DNA from: Betaproteobacteria bacterium
GTDB lineage: Bacteria > Pseudomonadota > Gammaproteobacteria > Burkholderiales > Casimicrobiaceae
Length of the DNA: 34,551 nt
Assembly: GCA_027307095.1 (NCBI GenBank)
Contig: DAHUXO010000191.1
Span: forward strand, 1-34,551
Reading direction: 5' to 3'
The first letter of the stretch is position 1. Every line of letters begins with the position of its first letter. Below, in pieces: positions 19,747-29,787 of this stretch. The position numbers and the translations under genes are program-made. The notes under the pieces are model-generated. The model had not been told where the DNA came from. It ran no database searches and worked only from the letters and a program-made list of their open reading frames with translations.

Positions 19747-21510
19747 ATGACCGTGTCCCGATTCCTCGCTTTTCCCGCGATCGCCGCGCTCGCGATCGGC
19801 GCGACCGCCGCCGCGGCGCAGACCTCGGCAGCCGCCACGAAGCCCGTTGCCGCGCCAGTCGCGAACGGCTCCGCGGTGAACCTGACCGCGGACCTGTTCT
19901 ACCGGCTGCTGCTCGGCGACGTCGCCTTGCAGCGGGGCCACGCCGACGTCGCGGCGCGCGCGTACATCGATGCAGCGCGCGACGCGAAGGATCCCCGGCT
20001 CGCGGACCGCGCGACCGAGATCGCGATCGCGAGTCGCCAGCGCGCACTGGTCGAGGAAGCGGCCGCGCTGTGGCGCAAGCTGGATCCCGAGGCGGAGCGC
20101 CCGAAGCAGGTGCTCGAGGCGCTCGCGGCCAACGGCGGCCACGGACCGCTTCCGCTGTCGGCCGGCGCGGAGGAATTGCGCGCGAGGCTGGAGCAGGTGC
20201 TGTCGAAGGCCGCGCTGTCGGGCCAGGGTGTCGGCCCGGTGTTCCTGCAGATCAACGAGCTGTTCGCGCGGCAGTCCGACAAGCGCGCCGTGCTGGCGCT
20301 GGTCCGCGATGTCGCCCAGCCGTATCCGAAGACCCCGGAGGCCCATTTCGCCGTCGCGCTCGCAGCCTTCATCGTCGGGCCCGACGACGAGGCCGCAGAG
20401 GCCGAGGCCGCCAACGAAATCGATCAGGCGCTGGCGCTCAAGCCGGATTGGGACCGCGCGGCGATCCTGAAAGGCGAGATCCTCGCGCGCAAATCGAAAT
20501 CCGCGCAGGTCGCATGGCTCGAATCGTTCGTCGCGAAGGAACCGCTGTCCAGGTCGGTCAACGGCGCGCTCGCCCAGGTCTATGTCGACCAGAAGCGCTA
20601 CGCGGACGCGCGGGCGCTGATGAAGAAGCTGTGGGACCACGAGCCGGCGTCGCACGAGCTCGAATTCGCGGTCGCCGCGATCGACCTCGAGATGAAGGAT
20701 TATTCGGAGGCCGAGCGGCTGTTCGGCGAGTTGAAGCGCGCGGGCTACGGCGAGCCGGGTGCGATGGACCTCTACCTTGCCCAGGTCGCCGAAGAGCAGA
20801 AGCAGTACGACAAGGCGATCGAGCATTACCGGGCGGTCACCGACGGGGACCGCGCCTGGCTTGCGAAGCTGCGGATCGGCACGATGTACGGCAAGGAAGG
20901 CAAGCTCGCGCAGGCGCAGCGCTGGTTCGAAGGCCTGGACGCGGCCACCCCCGAGCAGAAGATCCAGGTCAGGCAGGCGCAGGCGCAGGTGCTGCGCGAT
21001 GCCGGCGACGATGCGGGCGCATACCGCGTGCTCGAGAAGGGTCTCGCCGATCACCCCGATTCGCCCGACCTGATCTATGCCCTCGCGATGGCGGCCGAGA
21101 AGCTCGATCGCGTCGACGAAGCCGAGGTGCAGCTGAAGCGACTGGTGGAGATCAAGCCCGACGACGCGCAGGCGCTGAACGCGCTGGGCTACACGCTGGT
21201 CGACCGGACGCAGCGCACGAACGAGGGTTATGCGCTGATCGAGCGCGCGCACAAGCTCTCGCCCGACGATCCGTTCATTCTCGACAGCATGGGCTGGGCG
21301 CTCTACCGCCTGGGCCGTCTCGACGAGGCCGAACGCTACCTCGAGCGCGCACTCGACGGGAAGCCCGACCCCGAGATCGCGGCGCATCTGGGCGAGGTGC
21401 TATGGCGCAAGGGCGACCGCGACCGCGCGCGCGAGGTCTGGGAGGCCCAGCTCGCGGCGCACCCCGACAACGCGGTACTCAAGGAGACGATCCGGAGGCT
21501 CGAGCCATAG
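19747..21510 (+). CDS. TPR-repeat exported protein
   Basis: Signal peptide MTVSRFLAFPAIAALAIGATAAAAQ and multiple TPR-like helices (e.g. ALNALGYTLVDRTQRTNEGYALIERAHKLSPDDPFILDSMGWALYRLGRLDEAERYLERAL); upstream of lolB. GTG 19735 is an alternative start. Confidence 0.88.
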   Translation: MTVSRFLAFPAIAALAIGATAAAAQTSAAATKPVAAPVANGSAVNLTADLFYRLLLGDVALQRGHADVAARAYIDAARDAKDPRLADRATEIAIASRQRALVEEAAALWRKLDPEAERPKQVLEALAANGGHGPLPLSAGAEELRARLEQVLSKAALSGQGVGPVFLQINELFARQSDKRAVLALVRDVAQPYPKTPEAHFAVALAAFIVGPDDEAAEAEAANEIDQALALKPDWDRAAILKGEILARKSKSAQVAWLESFVAKEPLSRSVNGALAQVYVDQKRYADARALMKKLWDHEPASHELEFAVAAIDLEMKDYSEAERLFGELKRAGYGEPGAMDLYLAQVAEEQKQYDKAIEHYRAVTDGDRAWLAKLRIGTMYGKEGKLAQAQRWFEGLDAATPEQKIQVRQAQAQVLRDAGDDAGAYRVLEKGLADHPDSPDLIYALAMAAEKLDRVDEAEVQLKRLVEIKPDDAQALNALGYTLVDRTQRTNEGYALIERAHKLSPDDPFILDSMGWALYRLGRLDEAERYLERALDGKPDPEIAAHLGEVLWRKGDRDRAREVWEAQLAAHPDNAVLKETIRRLEP

Positions 21511-21533
21511 CGAGGGGCCGCGTCCTGCTCGTG

Positions 21534-22076
21534 ATGGCTGCGGCGGTGCTCGCGGGTTGTGCTGTGCTGCCGCCGGCACCGACCGCGCCGGGCGCGGCGG
21601 GCGTGGCCGATCTGCCGTTCGCGGTCGACGGAAGGCTCTCGGCGCGCCATGGCGAGGAAGGCGTCGCGGGCGCGTTCACTTGGAACCACGAACCCGGGCA
21701 CGATTCGATCGATCTTTCGACGCCGCTCGGACAGACGCTCGCCGAGATCGACGGGAATGCCGACGGCGTGCGCCTGCACCTGCCCGACGGCACCACGGAC
21801 AGTGCGCCCGACTGGGGAACGCTGACCCGGCGCGCATTCGGTGTCACGATCCCGGTGGAGGGCCTCGCGTACTGGATACGGGGCGTGCCGCGCGCCGGTG
21901 CTCCGGCGCGCATCGAGCGCGACGCGCAAGGCCGCACCCTGGTGCTGCGCCAGGATGGCTGGGAGATCGTCTGTGGCTACGCGGACGATTCGGCGACCCG
22001 GCCCGACCGCGTGACGCTGCGCTACGCCGACACGCCGCCGATCGACGTCCGCGTCGTCGTCGATCGCTGGCAATGA
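21534..22076 (+). CDS. lolB: Outer-membrane lipoprotein insertion protein LolB
   Basis: MAAAVLAGCAVLPPAP lipobox (LAGC), FAVDGRLSARHGEEGVAGAFTWNHEPGHDSIDLSTPLGQTLAEI; ATGA overlap with ispE. Start could be GTG 21531. Confidence 0.88.
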   Translation: MAAAVLAGCAVLPPAPTAPGAAGVADLPFAVDGRLSARHGEEGVAGAFTWNHEPGHDSIDLSTPLGQTLAEIDGNADGVRLHLPDGTTDSAPDWGTLTRRAFGVTIPVEGLAYWIRGVPRAGAPARIERDAQGRTLVLRQDGWEIVCGYADDSATRPDRVTLRYADTPPIDVRVVVDRWQ

Positions 22077-22921
22077 CGCGGGCCGCGCAGGTGCTGGTGG
22101 TCCCTGCGCCTGCCAAGGTGAATCTGTTCCTGCACGTCACCGGCCGGCGCGCCGACGGCTATCACACTCTCGAGTCGCTGTTCACGCTGATCGACCTCGC
22201 CGATGTGTTGACGATCGAGGACCGGGATGACGGCCGGATCCTGCGCGGCGCCGACGTTCCGGGCGTTCCCGAACACGACGACCTGGCGCTGCGCGCGGCG
22301 CATGCGCTGAGGCGGGCCTGCGGAACGCGCCGCGGCGCGGTGATTGCGCTGGACAAGCGGATCCCGCAGGGCGCAGGTCTGGGTGGCGGAAGCTCGGATG
22401 CCGCGAGCGTCCTGCTTGCGCTGAACCGGATGTGGTCGCTGTCGCTGTCCCGCGCGGAGCTCATCGGCATCGGCACGGACCTGGGCGCCGACGTTCCTTT
22501 CTTCCTCGGCGAGTGGGCGGCGCTCGCGCGTGGCGTCGGCGAGCGCCTGACGCCGATGTCGCTGCCGCAGTCGTGGCTCGCGTTGGCGATGCCTCCGGTG
22601 CAGGTCGCGACCGCAGTGATTTTCGCAGCACCGGAATTGACACGATCGACCGCGTCGGCGAAAATAGACGTCTTTTCCGAAGGTTACGGTCGGAACGATC
22701 TCGAGAGCGCGACGGCGGCCCGGTTTCCTCCGGTCGCCGAGGCGTTGCGCGCCTTGCGGCGGGCATCGCCGCACGCGCGGATGACGGGTTCGGGCGCATG
22801 CGCGTTCGCGGCGTTCGCCACCGCGGCCGAGGCCCAGGCTGGGCTGGCAGTGCTGCCCGCAGACATTCCGGGGCGCGTGGTCCGCACGGTCGCGCGACAC
22901 CCGCTGGCGTCGTTCGCGTAA
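22073..22921 (+). CDS. ispE: 4-diphosphocytidyl-2-C-methyl-D-erythritol kinase
   Basis: VPAPAKVNLFLHVTGRRADGYHTLESLFTLID...KRIPQGAGLGGGSSDAASVLLALNRMW...RMTGSGACAFAAF. Confidence 0.96.
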   Translation: MTRAAQVLVVPAPAKVNLFLHVTGRRADGYHTLESLFTLIDLADVLTIEDRDDGRILRGADVPGVPEHDDLALRAAHALRRACGTRRGAVIALDKRIPQGAGLGGGSSDAASVLLALNRMWSLSLSRAELIGIGTDLGADVPFFLGEWAALARGVGERLTPMSLPQSWLALAMPPVQVATAVIFAAPELTRSTASAKIDVFSEGYGRNDLESATAARFPPVAEALRALRRASPHARMTGSGACAFAAFATAAEAQAGLAVLPADIPGRVVRTVARHPLASFA

Positions 22922-22981
22922 GGTTGCTTCAGGATCGGTCCGTGGCGGAGCGCGGAACGGACAGATTGCGCAGGTTTCCGC

Positions 22982-23058
22982 TGGGGAGTCGCCAAGTTGG
23001 TTAAGGCACCGGATTTTGATTCCGGCATTCGAGGGTTCGAATCCTTCCTCCCCAGCCA
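22982..23058 (+). tRNA. tRNA-Gln(TTG), CCA encoded
   Basis: Acceptor TGGGGAG/CTCCCCA, anticodon stem CCGGA-TTTTGAT-TCCGG with anticodon TTG, T-loop GGTTCGAATCC, discriminator G plus CCA; lies between ispE and prs. Confidence 0.96.
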
Positions 23059-23194
23059 TTCCCATGCCGACGCCGCCACGGTGACGGCCATCCGTTTCCG
23101 GCATCCGATGCGCGCCCCCGACCCTACCCCCGCCGTTCCACCCCGCCGCTCCCAAGGCTGACCCAGTCCCACTGTTCCGGATCCGAGTCGACAA

Positions 23195-24145
23195 ATGTCC
23201 TTCGAGCGCATGCGGATTTTCACCGGCAATGCCAATCCGAAGCTGGCCGAAGCCGTCTGCCGCCACCTGAACATCAGCCTCGGCCGTGCCGTCGTCGGGC
23301 GCTTCTCCGACGGCGAGGTGATGGTCGAGCTGCTCGAGACCGTCCGCGGGCGCGACGCATTCATCCTGCAGTCGACCTGTGCGCCGACCAACGACAACCT
23401 GATGGAGGTGATGGTGATGGTCGACGCGCTGAAGCGCGCGTCGGTCGCGCGCGTGACGGCCGCCATTCCATACTTCGGCTACGCGCGGCAGGACCGCAGG
23501 CCGCGTTCGGCCCGCGTGCCGATCACTGCGAAAGTCGTCGCCGACATGCTGGCGACCGTCGGCGTCGATCGCGTGATGATGATGGACCTGCACGCTGACC
23601 AGATCCAGGGCTTCTTCAACATCCCGGTCGACAACATCTACGCGACGCCGGTGCTGCTCGGCGACCTCTGGAAGCGCAACTACGACAACCTGCTCGTCGT
23701 ATCGCCCGACGTCGGCGGGGTCGTGCGCGCACGCGCGATCGCCAAGCGCCTCGACTCGGATTTGGCGATCATCGACAAGCGGCGGCCCAAGGCCAACGTG
23801 GCCGAGGTGATGAACATCATCGGCGACGTCGACGGCCGCACCTGCGTGATCATGGACGACATCGTCGACACCGCGAACACGCTGTGCAAGGCCGCGACCG
23901 CGCTGAAGGAGCACGGCGCGCAGAAGGTCATCGCGTATTGCACGCACCCGGTGCTGTCGGGCGGCGCGGTCCCGCGCATCGCCGACTCCGACATGGACGA
24001 GATCGTCGTCACCGACACGATCCCGCTGTCGCCCGAGGCGCAGACCTGCGCGAAGATCCGGCAGCTGTCCTGCGCGCAGCTCCTCGCCGAGACGATGACC
24101 CGCATCTCCAACGAGGAATCGGTGTCGTCGCTGTTCACCGAGTAG
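23195..24145 (+). CDS. prs: Ribose-phosphate pyrophosphokinase
   Basis: [114 protein letters not shown]. Confidence 0.98.
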   Translation: MSFERMRIFTGNANPKLAEAVCRHLNISLGRAVVGRFSDGEVMVELLETVRGRDAFILQSTCAPTNDNLMEVMVMVDALKRASVARVTAAIPYFGYARQDRRPRSARVPITAKVVADMLATVGVDRVMMMDLHADQIQGFFNIPVDNIYATPVLLGDLWKRNYDNLLVVSPDVGGVVRARAIAKRLDSDLAIIDKRRPKANVAEVMNIIGDVDGRTCVIMDDIVDTANTLCKAATALKEHGAQKVIAYCTHPVLSGGAVPRIADSDMDEIVVTDTIPLSPEAQTCAKIRQLSCAQLLAETMTRISNEESVSSLFTE

Positions 24146-24164
24146 CGCCGATGCCCGGATCGCC

Positions 24165-24941
24165 ATGCCCGAATCGATAGCCGCGGATCTCGCAGGCAAG
24201 TCCGTCCTGGTCACCGGCGCGTCGACGGGTATCGGCGCGGCCGCCGCGCGCGCCTTCGCGCGCGCGGGCTGTCGCGTCGCGATCCATTACAACGCGAGCC
24301 TGAACCGGGCCGAGGAGGTGGCAGCCGACGTCCGCTTCGCCGGGGCGCAGGCCTTCCTGGTCGGCGGCGACCTGAGGTCGTCGGCGAAGGCGCGCGAGGT
24401 CGTCGAAGCGGTCGCGGCGCATTACGGAGGCCTCGACATCCTGGTCAACAACGCAGGCGGGCTCGTCCGGCGCGTGCCGATCGCCGAGGTCGACGACGAG
24501 TACTTCGACGCGGTGGTCGACTTGAACGTCCGCTCGCTGGTCGCGGCGAGCGCGGCGGCGGTTCCCCACATGCGCAGGGCCGGACGCGGCAACATCGTCA
24601 ACGTCACGTCGATCGCGGCACGCAACGGCGGCGGTGCCGGCTCGGTGATCTATGCGTCGGCGAAGGGTTTCGTGTCGACGTTCACGCGCGGGCTGGCGAA
24701 GGAGCTCGTCCGGGACGGGATCCGCGTCAACGCAGTGTCGCCGGGCGTCATCACGACGCCTTTCCACGAACGCTATTCGACGCCCGCGATGCTCGAAGCC
24801 TTCAGGACGGCGATCCCGATGTACCGGCTGGGGACCGCCGACGAATGCGCGGGCGCGTTCCTCTACCTCGCGTCCGACGCGCTGTCCGGGTTCGTGACCG
24901 GCCAGATCCTCGAGGTCAACGGCGGCCAGTTGATGCCGTAG
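24165..24941 (+). CDS. Short-chain dehydrogenase/reductase (SDR)
   Basis: VLVTGASTGIGAAAARAFARAGCRVAIHYNAS, LVNNAGG, NVTSIAARNGGGAGSVIYASAKG (YxxxK), RVNAVSPGVITTPF, FVTGQILEVNGGQ. Confidence 0.93.
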   Translation: MPESIAADLAGKSVLVTGASTGIGAAAARAFARAGCRVAIHYNASLNRAEEVAADVRFAGAQAFLVGGDLRSSAKAREVVEAVAAHYGGLDILVNNAGGLVRRVPIAEVDDEYFDAVVDLNVRSLVAASAAAVPHMRRAGRGNIVNVTSIAARNGGGAGSVIYASAKGFVSTFTRGLAKELVRDGIRVNAVSPGVITTPFHERYSTPAMLEAFRTAIPMYRLGTADECAGAFLYLASDALSGFVTGQILEVNGGQLMP

Positions 24942-25024
24942 CCATCCGCCTGCGGCTGGCGCAAACTCGAACCCAGGACGCGAGCCGCCGTTGCGGGAAG
25001 CGCGTCCTGTTCCGCGAGGGTCCG

Positions 25025-25597
25025 ATGGCAACACCCCCCGAAGCTCCGTCGCCGCCCGCGCAACGCAGGCGCGAGACCCTGGCCGGGCTCGGCGCGAGCC
25101 TGCGCTCGTTGCACCGCGTGCTGGTCGAGCGCTCCCGCCGCGATTTCGAGCGGCAGCGTCACGCGATCCTCGGTGCCGGCGAGCTGCTGAAGCTCCTGAC
25201 CAGCGATGCGCACTTCGCGTGGCTGCGCGAGCTGTCCGAGCTGATCGTCGACCTCGACATCTTCCTCGATGTCGATCCGGCCCCGGGGGACGATGACGCA
25301 GCCGCGGTCCGCGCGGAGGTCGAACGCCTGCTCGCTCCGCCGCCCGGTGTGGCGACCGACGTCGCCGGGGCCGCTGCCGCGCCTCCGGCTCGCACGGAGC
25401 CTGCGGCGCCCGACGTAGCGCCCGACCAGGGGTTCGGCGCGCACTACTGGACCTACGTCCATGACGACCCCCAGGTCGCGATCGCGCACGGCGAGGTGAA
25501 GCAGGCGCTTTCGCGCCTGCCGAGTCCGCGCGACGTCGACGAGGCAGCGGTGCTGCACGCGCGGCACCTGTTCCGCGAGGCGCGCAGCCACCGCTGA
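25025..25597 (+). CDS. Hypothetical protein
   Basis: Full-length ORF in the direction of the surrounding genes with ATG 25025; no family recognised: [81 protein letters not shown]... Confidence 0.7.
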   Translation: MATPPEAPSPPAQRRRETLAGLGASLRSLHRVLVERSRRDFERQRHAILGAGELLKLLTSDAHFAWLRELSELIVDLDIFLDVDPAPGDDDAAAVRAEVERLLAPPPGVATDVAGAAAAPPARTEPAAPDVAPDQGFGAHYWTYVHDDPQVAIAHGEVKQALSRLPSPRDVDEAAVLHARHLFREARSHR

Positions 25598-25625
25598 CCC
25601 CTCAAAACCCCAAAACCCGAAAACC
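25598..25625 (-). repeat. Phased T4G4-like G-rich repeats (G-rich on minus strand)
   Basis: Minus strand reads GGTTTTCGGGTTTTGGGGTTTTGAGGGG; plus strand CCCCTCAAAACCCCAAAACCCGAAAACC. Confidence 0.8.
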
Positions 25626-25626
25626 G

Positions 25627-25678
25627 CGGAAAACCGGGACGCACCACGTTTTAAAACGTGGTGCGTCCCGGTTTTCCG
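25627..25678. repeat. Perfect 52-bp palindrome, no spacer; possible terminator or dispersed repeat unit
   Basis: CGGAAAACCGGGACGCACCACGTTTT|AAAACGTGGTGCGTCCCGGTTTTCCG: 26-bp arms are exact reverse complements. The outer pairing CCGAAAACCG (25617-25626) / CGGTTTTTTCGG (25682-25693) extends the structure. Confidence 0.95.
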
Positions 25679-25703
25679 TCCCGGTTTTTTCGGTACGGTT
25701 TCC

Positions 25704-25712
25704 TGCTATAAT
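25704..25712 (+). promoter_or_regulatory. Extended -10 promoter for rplY
   Basis: TGCTATAAT: consensus TATAAT preceded by TGN, about 100 nt upstream of the rplY ATG. No good -35. Confidence 0.65.
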
Positions 25713-25814
25713 TCAAGGCTTTCCGCGCGCCGGCCGGCACGCGGGCGTCGACCATGGCGGACGACCGGCATCGATCCCGGAAGGCCGCAGACAAACCTGA
25801 AGGAGTCGCCACCA

Positions 25815-26531
25815 ATGGCCACGATCGAATTCACCGCGTTTGCCCGCACGACCGAAGGACGCGGCGCGTCGCGCCGCATGCGCCGCGGAGGCAAGACCCC
25901 CGGCATCGTCTACGGCGGGGCCGCGAAGCCGCAGCCGATCGAGCTCGACCACAACGCGCTGATCCACGCGCTGCGCAACGAAGTGTTCCACGCGTCGATC
26001 CTGTCGATGAAGGTCGACGGCGCGACGACCCGCGTCCTGTTGCGCGACGTCCAGATGCATCCGTTCCGCAACGAGGTGCTCCACGTCGACTTCCAGCGCA
26101 TCGACGAGGCGAAGAAGATCCACATGAAGGTGCCGCTGCACTTCGTCAACGCGGACGTGTCGCCGGCGGTCAAGACGCAGGGCGCGATCATCAGTCACGT
26201 GAAGACCGAGCTCGACATCGCCTGCCTGCCGAAGGACCTGCCTGAATTCATCGAGGTCGACCTCTCGGGCCTCGACACCACGCATTCGCTGCACGTTTCC
26301 GGCGTCAAGCTGCCCGCCGGCGTGACCGCCGTCACGCACAGGACGGGGGACCCGGTCATCGCCACGGCGGTCGTGCCGAAGGCCGCGGCCGAGACCGAGG
26401 AGACCGTTGCCGCGGCGGCCGAGCCTGCCGCAGGCGCTGCCGCTGCCACGGAAGCCAAGCCGGCCGAAGCGAAGGGCGCGGAGAAGGCAGGCGAGAAGAA
26501 AGAAGCGGGCAAGGACGAGAAGAAGAAGTAA
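25815..26531 (+). CDS. rplY: Ribosomal protein L25 / general stress protein Ctc
   Basis: [49 protein letters not shown]...[12 protein letters not shown]...[15 protein letters not shown]; followed by CTC domain and an Ala/Glu/Lys tail; upstream of pth. Confidence 0.96.
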   Translation: MATIEFTAFARTTEGRGASRRMRRGGKTPGIVYGGAAKPQPIELDHNALIHALRNEVFHASILSMKVDGATTRVLLRDVQMHPFRNEVLHVDFQRIDEAKKIHMKVPLHFVNADVSPAVKTQGAIISHVKTELDIACLPKDLPEFIEVDLSGLDTTHSLHVSGVKLPAGVTAVTHRTGDPVIATAVVPKAAAETEETVAAAAEPAAGAAAATEAKPAEAKGAEKAGEKKEAGKDEKKK

Positions 26532-26598
26532 TCGGCCGTGCTCGACCGCCCCGCGGTTGCGGTCCCGGCCCCGTGCCGGGTCCCGCGAGCGGATGCCG

Positions 26599-26629
26599 GC
26601 CCGCAGGGGGCTTCTGTCGGCGGGCTTTT
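26599..26629 (+). terminator. Predicted intrinsic terminator after rplY
   Basis: GCCCGC-N15-GCGGGC followed by TTTT; loop larger than usual. Confidence 0.5.
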
Positions 26630-26650
26630 CGTTCGTCCGGCTGACGATCG

Positions 26651-27268
26651 ATGAGCATGCCGATCCGACTGGTCGCGGGACTCGGCAATCCCGGGCGCGG
26701 CTACGCGGCGACGCGGCACAACGCGGGATTCTGGTTCGCCGACGAGCTCGCGGCGAGGCTTTCGGCGTCGTTCTCGGTGGAGCCGAAGTTCGCGGCGGAC
26801 GTCGCCCGCACGGGCGCGCTGCGGATCTGCAAGCCGACGACGTTCATGAACGGCTCCGGGCGCGCCGTCGCGGCGATCGCGCGCTTCTATGGCATCGAGC
26901 CCGGGGAGATCCTCGTCGTCCACGACGAGCTCGACCTCAGGCCGGGCGAGGCGAAGCTCAAGCTGGGCGGGGGCCATGCCGGGCACAACGGCCTGCGCGA
27001 CATCCATGCGCAGCTCGGCAGCGCGGACTTCTGGCGGCTGCGGCTGGGCATCGGGCATCCGCGCGAATCGCAGGTGCCCGAGCGCGAGGTCGTCGACTAC
27101 GTGCTGAAGCCCCCGGCGACGGAGGATCGCGGCGCGATCGAAGCGGCGATCCTGCGCGCGATCGGCGCGTGGCCCGACATCGCGCGCGGGGACATGGAAC
27201 GCGCGATGCTCGCATTGCACACACGACCGCGCGACGCAGGCGTCGCGCCCAACGGGGCCGGAACATGA
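26651..27268 (+). CDS. pth: Peptidyl-tRNA hydrolase
   Basis: [33 protein letters not shown]...[13 protein letters not shown]...[49 protein letters not shown]. Confidence 0.97.
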   Translation: MSMPIRLVAGLGNPGRGYAATRHNAGFWFADELAARLSASFSVEPKFAADVARTGALRICKPTTFMNGSGRAVAAIARFYGIEPGEILVVHDELDLRPGEAKLKLGGGHAGHNGLRDIHAQLGSADFWRLRLGIGHPRESQVPEREVVDYVLKPPATEDRGAIEAAILRAIGAWPDIARGDMERAMLALHTRPRDAGVAPNGAGT

Positions 27269-28359
27269 GCGTCAGATGCGGAATCGTAGGATTGCCCAAT
27301 GTGGGAAAGTCGACGCTGTTCAATGCACTCACCAGGGCAGGCATCGCCGCCGAGAACTACCCGTTCTGCACGATCGAGCCGAATGTGGGGATCGTCGAGG
27401 TGCCGGATCCGCGGCTCGCCGCGCTCGCCGCGATCGCGAAGCCGCAGAAGGTGATCCCGGCGACGGTCGAGTTCGTCGACATCGCCGGCCTGGTCGCTGG
27501 GGCGTCGAAAGGAGAGGGGCTCGGCAACCAGTTCCTCGCCACCATCCGCGAGACCGACGCCATCGCCCACGTGGTGAGATGTTTCGAGGACCCGAACGTC
27601 GTCCACGTCGGCGGCAAGGTCGACCCGATCAGTGACATCGGGACGATCAACACCGAGCTTGCACTCGCCGACCTCGCCGCGGTCGACAAGCAGATGTCCA
27701 AGGTCGAGAAGCTCGCGCGCGCCGGGGGCGACAAGGAGGCGCAGCGCACCCACGCCGTGCTCGCACGCGTCCGCGCCGCGCTGAACCAGGCGAAACCCGC
27801 CCGCACCGTCGAGCTCCATGACGAGGAGCGGGCGCTGCTGAAGCCGTATTTCCTTCTGACGATGAAGCCGACGCTCTACGTCGCGAACGTCTCCGAGCAC
27901 GGTTTCGAGGGCAACCCGATGCTCGAGGAGCTCCGGCGCCACGCGCAGGCCGAGAAGACCCCGGTGGTCGCGATCTGCGCCGCGATGGAGGCGCAGATCG
28001 CCGACCTCGACGCCGAGGACAAGGACATCTTCCTCGCCGACATGGGGATGACCGAGCCGGGGCTCGACCGGCTGATCCGCGCCGGATACGATCTGCTCGG
28101 CCTGCACACGTATTTCACCGCAGGCGAGAAGGAGGTCCGCGCGTGGACGGTCGCGAAGGGCGCGACGGCGCCGCAGGCGGCGGGCGTCATCCACACCGAT
28201 TTCGAGCGCGGATTCATCCGCGCCGAGGTGATCGCCTACGCCGACTACACCGCGCTCAAGGGCGAGCAGGGTGCGAAGGAAGCGGGCAGGATGCGACTGG
28301 AAGGCAAGGACTACGTCGTGCGTGACGGCGACGTGATGCACTTCCGCTTCAACGTCTAG
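27265..28359 (+). CDS. ychF: Redox-regulated ATPase YchF/OLA1
   Basis: [51 protein letters not shown]...[31 protein letters not shown] overlap with pth. Confidence 0.97.
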   Translation: MSVRCGIVGLPNVGKSTLFNALTRAGIAAENYPFCTIEPNVGIVEVPDPRLAALAAIAKPQKVIPATVEFVDIAGLVAGASKGEGLGNQFLATIRETDAIAHVVRCFEDPNVVHVGGKVDPISDIGTINTELALADLAAVDKQMSKVEKLARAGGDKEAQRTHAVLARVRAALNQAKPARTVELHDEERALLKPYFLLTMKPTLYVANVSEHGFEGNPMLEELRRHAQAEKTPVVAICAAMEAQIADLDAEDKDIFLADMGMTEPGLDRLIRAGYDLLGLHTYFTAGEKEVRAWTVAKGATAPQAAGVIHTDFERGFIRAEVIAYADYTALKGEQGAKEAGRMRLEGKDYVVRDGDVMHFRFNV

Positions 28360-28391
28360 GGCGGCCGCGGGCCGCGCAAGGGGGTCTTTCG

Positions 28392-28901
28392 ATGCGCATC
28401 GCCGCCGATGAATGCGCCTGGCTGGCGTCGCGGGGCGCGCGTTGGGTCGCGACCGCCGCGGTCATGCTGCTCTCCGCCTGCGCGACGATGCTGCCGGGCA
28501 TCCCGCCCCGCATCGACGTCGTGGGCGTCAGCCTCGACCGCATCGTCGGGTCCGATGCGTATTTCAGCGTCGCCGTGTCGATCTCGAATCCCGACGACCG
28601 CGACGTCGTCATCGAAGCACTCGACGGAACGCTGTCGATCGAGGGGCAGGAGGTCGCCAAGGGCGACCTCAAGGCGCCCGTGCACGTGCCTGCGCACGGC
28701 AGTGCGAACGCCGAGTTCTCGGCGCGCACCGGCATGGACGCCGTGCTGCTCGCGGTCGCGAAGGCGATGCAGCGCGGTGCGCGCACGCACCCGTCGGCGG
28801 TGCCGCCCTCGCTCCACTACCTGATCGAGGGCCGCGCGAAGCTCGCGGGCGGCGCGAGCCTGCCTTTCTCACGCAGCGGGGACGTCGGGGGATCGAAGTG
28901 A
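28392..28901 (+). CDS. LEA type 2 (LEA14-like) family lipoprotein
   Basis: Lipobox [60 protein letters not shown] resembles a WHy/LEA14 domain. Confidence 0.75.
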   Translation: MRIAADECAWLASRGARWVATAAVMLLSACATMLPGIPPRIDVVGVSLDRIVGSDAYFSVAVSISNPDDRDVVIEALDGTLSIEGQEVAKGDLKAPVHVPAHGSANAEFSARTGMDAVLLAVAKAMQRGARTHPSAVPPSLHYLIEGRAKLAGGASLPFSRSGDVGGSK

Positions 28902-29728
28902 CGGCGCTGCGCTTCACCAAGATGCAGGGGCTGGGAAACGATTTCGTCGTCGTCGACGCGACGCGCGCTCCGTTCACGCTCGCTCCCGCTGACATCCGGC
29001 GCCTCGCCGATCGTCGTTTCGGAGTCGGCTGCGACCAGGTGCTGGTCGTCGAGGCTGCCCGCGGGGACGCCGATTTCCGCTACCGGATCTTCAACTCGGA
29101 CGGCGGCGAGGTCGAGCAGTGCGGCAACGGGGCGCGCTGCTTCGTCGTCTTCGTCCGCGAGCACGGGCTGACCGACAAGCGCGAGATCCGCGTCGAGACC
29201 GCAGGCGGATTGATCGTCCCGCGGATGGAGCCCGACGGCGAGGTGATCGTGGACATGGGGGTGCCGCGGTTCCTGCCCGAGGAGGTCCCTTTCACCGGGG
29301 GCGCCGGTGGCGTCGTCGAGCCGCTGGACGTCGACGGGACCGTCGTGCAGATCTCGGTGCTTTCGATGGGCAACCCGCACGCGGTGCAGGTCGTCGCCGA
29401 CGTCGACACCGCACCGGTCGCGACGATGGGACCGTTGATCGAGCGGCACCCGCGGTTTCCCCGGCGCGTCAATGCGGGATTCATGCAGGTCGTCGATCGC
29501 GCTACCATTCGACTGCGCGTCTTCGAACGGGGTGCGGGCGAGACGCTCGCCTGCGGAACCGGCGCCTGCGCGGCGGTCGTCGCCGGAATCCGGCGCGGCC
29601 TGCTCGATGCGAGCGTCCGGGTGGTCACGCGCGGGGGCGATCTCGCGATCGCGTGGCGGGGAGGCGATGCGCCGGTCATGATGAAAGGCCCGGCCTGCAC
29701 GGTCTTCGAAGGCGAGTGGCGCGGCTGA
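28898..29728 (+). CDS. dapF: Diaminopimelate epimerase
   Basis: [21 protein letters not shown]...[19 protein letters not shown]...[10 protein letters not shown]...[20 protein letters not shown] start overlapping the upstream stop (GTGA). Confidence 0.97.
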   Translation: MTALRFTKMQGLGNDFVVVDATRAPFTLAPADIRRLADRRFGVGCDQVLVVEAARGDADFRYRIFNSDGGEVEQCGNGARCFVVFVREHGLTDKREIRVETAGGLIVPRMEPDGEVIVDMGVPRFLPEEVPFTGGAGGVVEPLDVDGTVVQISVLSMGNPHAVQVVADVDTAPVATMGPLIERHPRFPRRVNAGFMQVVDRATIRLRVFERGAGETLACGTGACAAVVAGIRRGLLDASVRVVTRGGDLAIAWRGGDAPVMMKGPACTVFEGEWRG

Positions 29729-29787
29729 CCGGACCTGCGCAGGCGCCCCGGGATCGATCAACACGCTGTCAACGACCAAGGACCTGG

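Noticed and set aside
19690-21387. 565-aa minus-strand ORF
   Set aside because: Antisense to the TPR gene; no domain recognised.
22022-24214. 730-aa minus-strand ORF spanning ispE, tRNA-Gln and prs
   Set aside because: Runs through a tRNA gene and two well-supported genes on the other strand.
28361-28375. GCGGCC-GCG-GGCCGC hairpin after ychF as a terminator
   Set aside because: No T tract follows and the sequence is pure GC; chance structure is likely in this composition.
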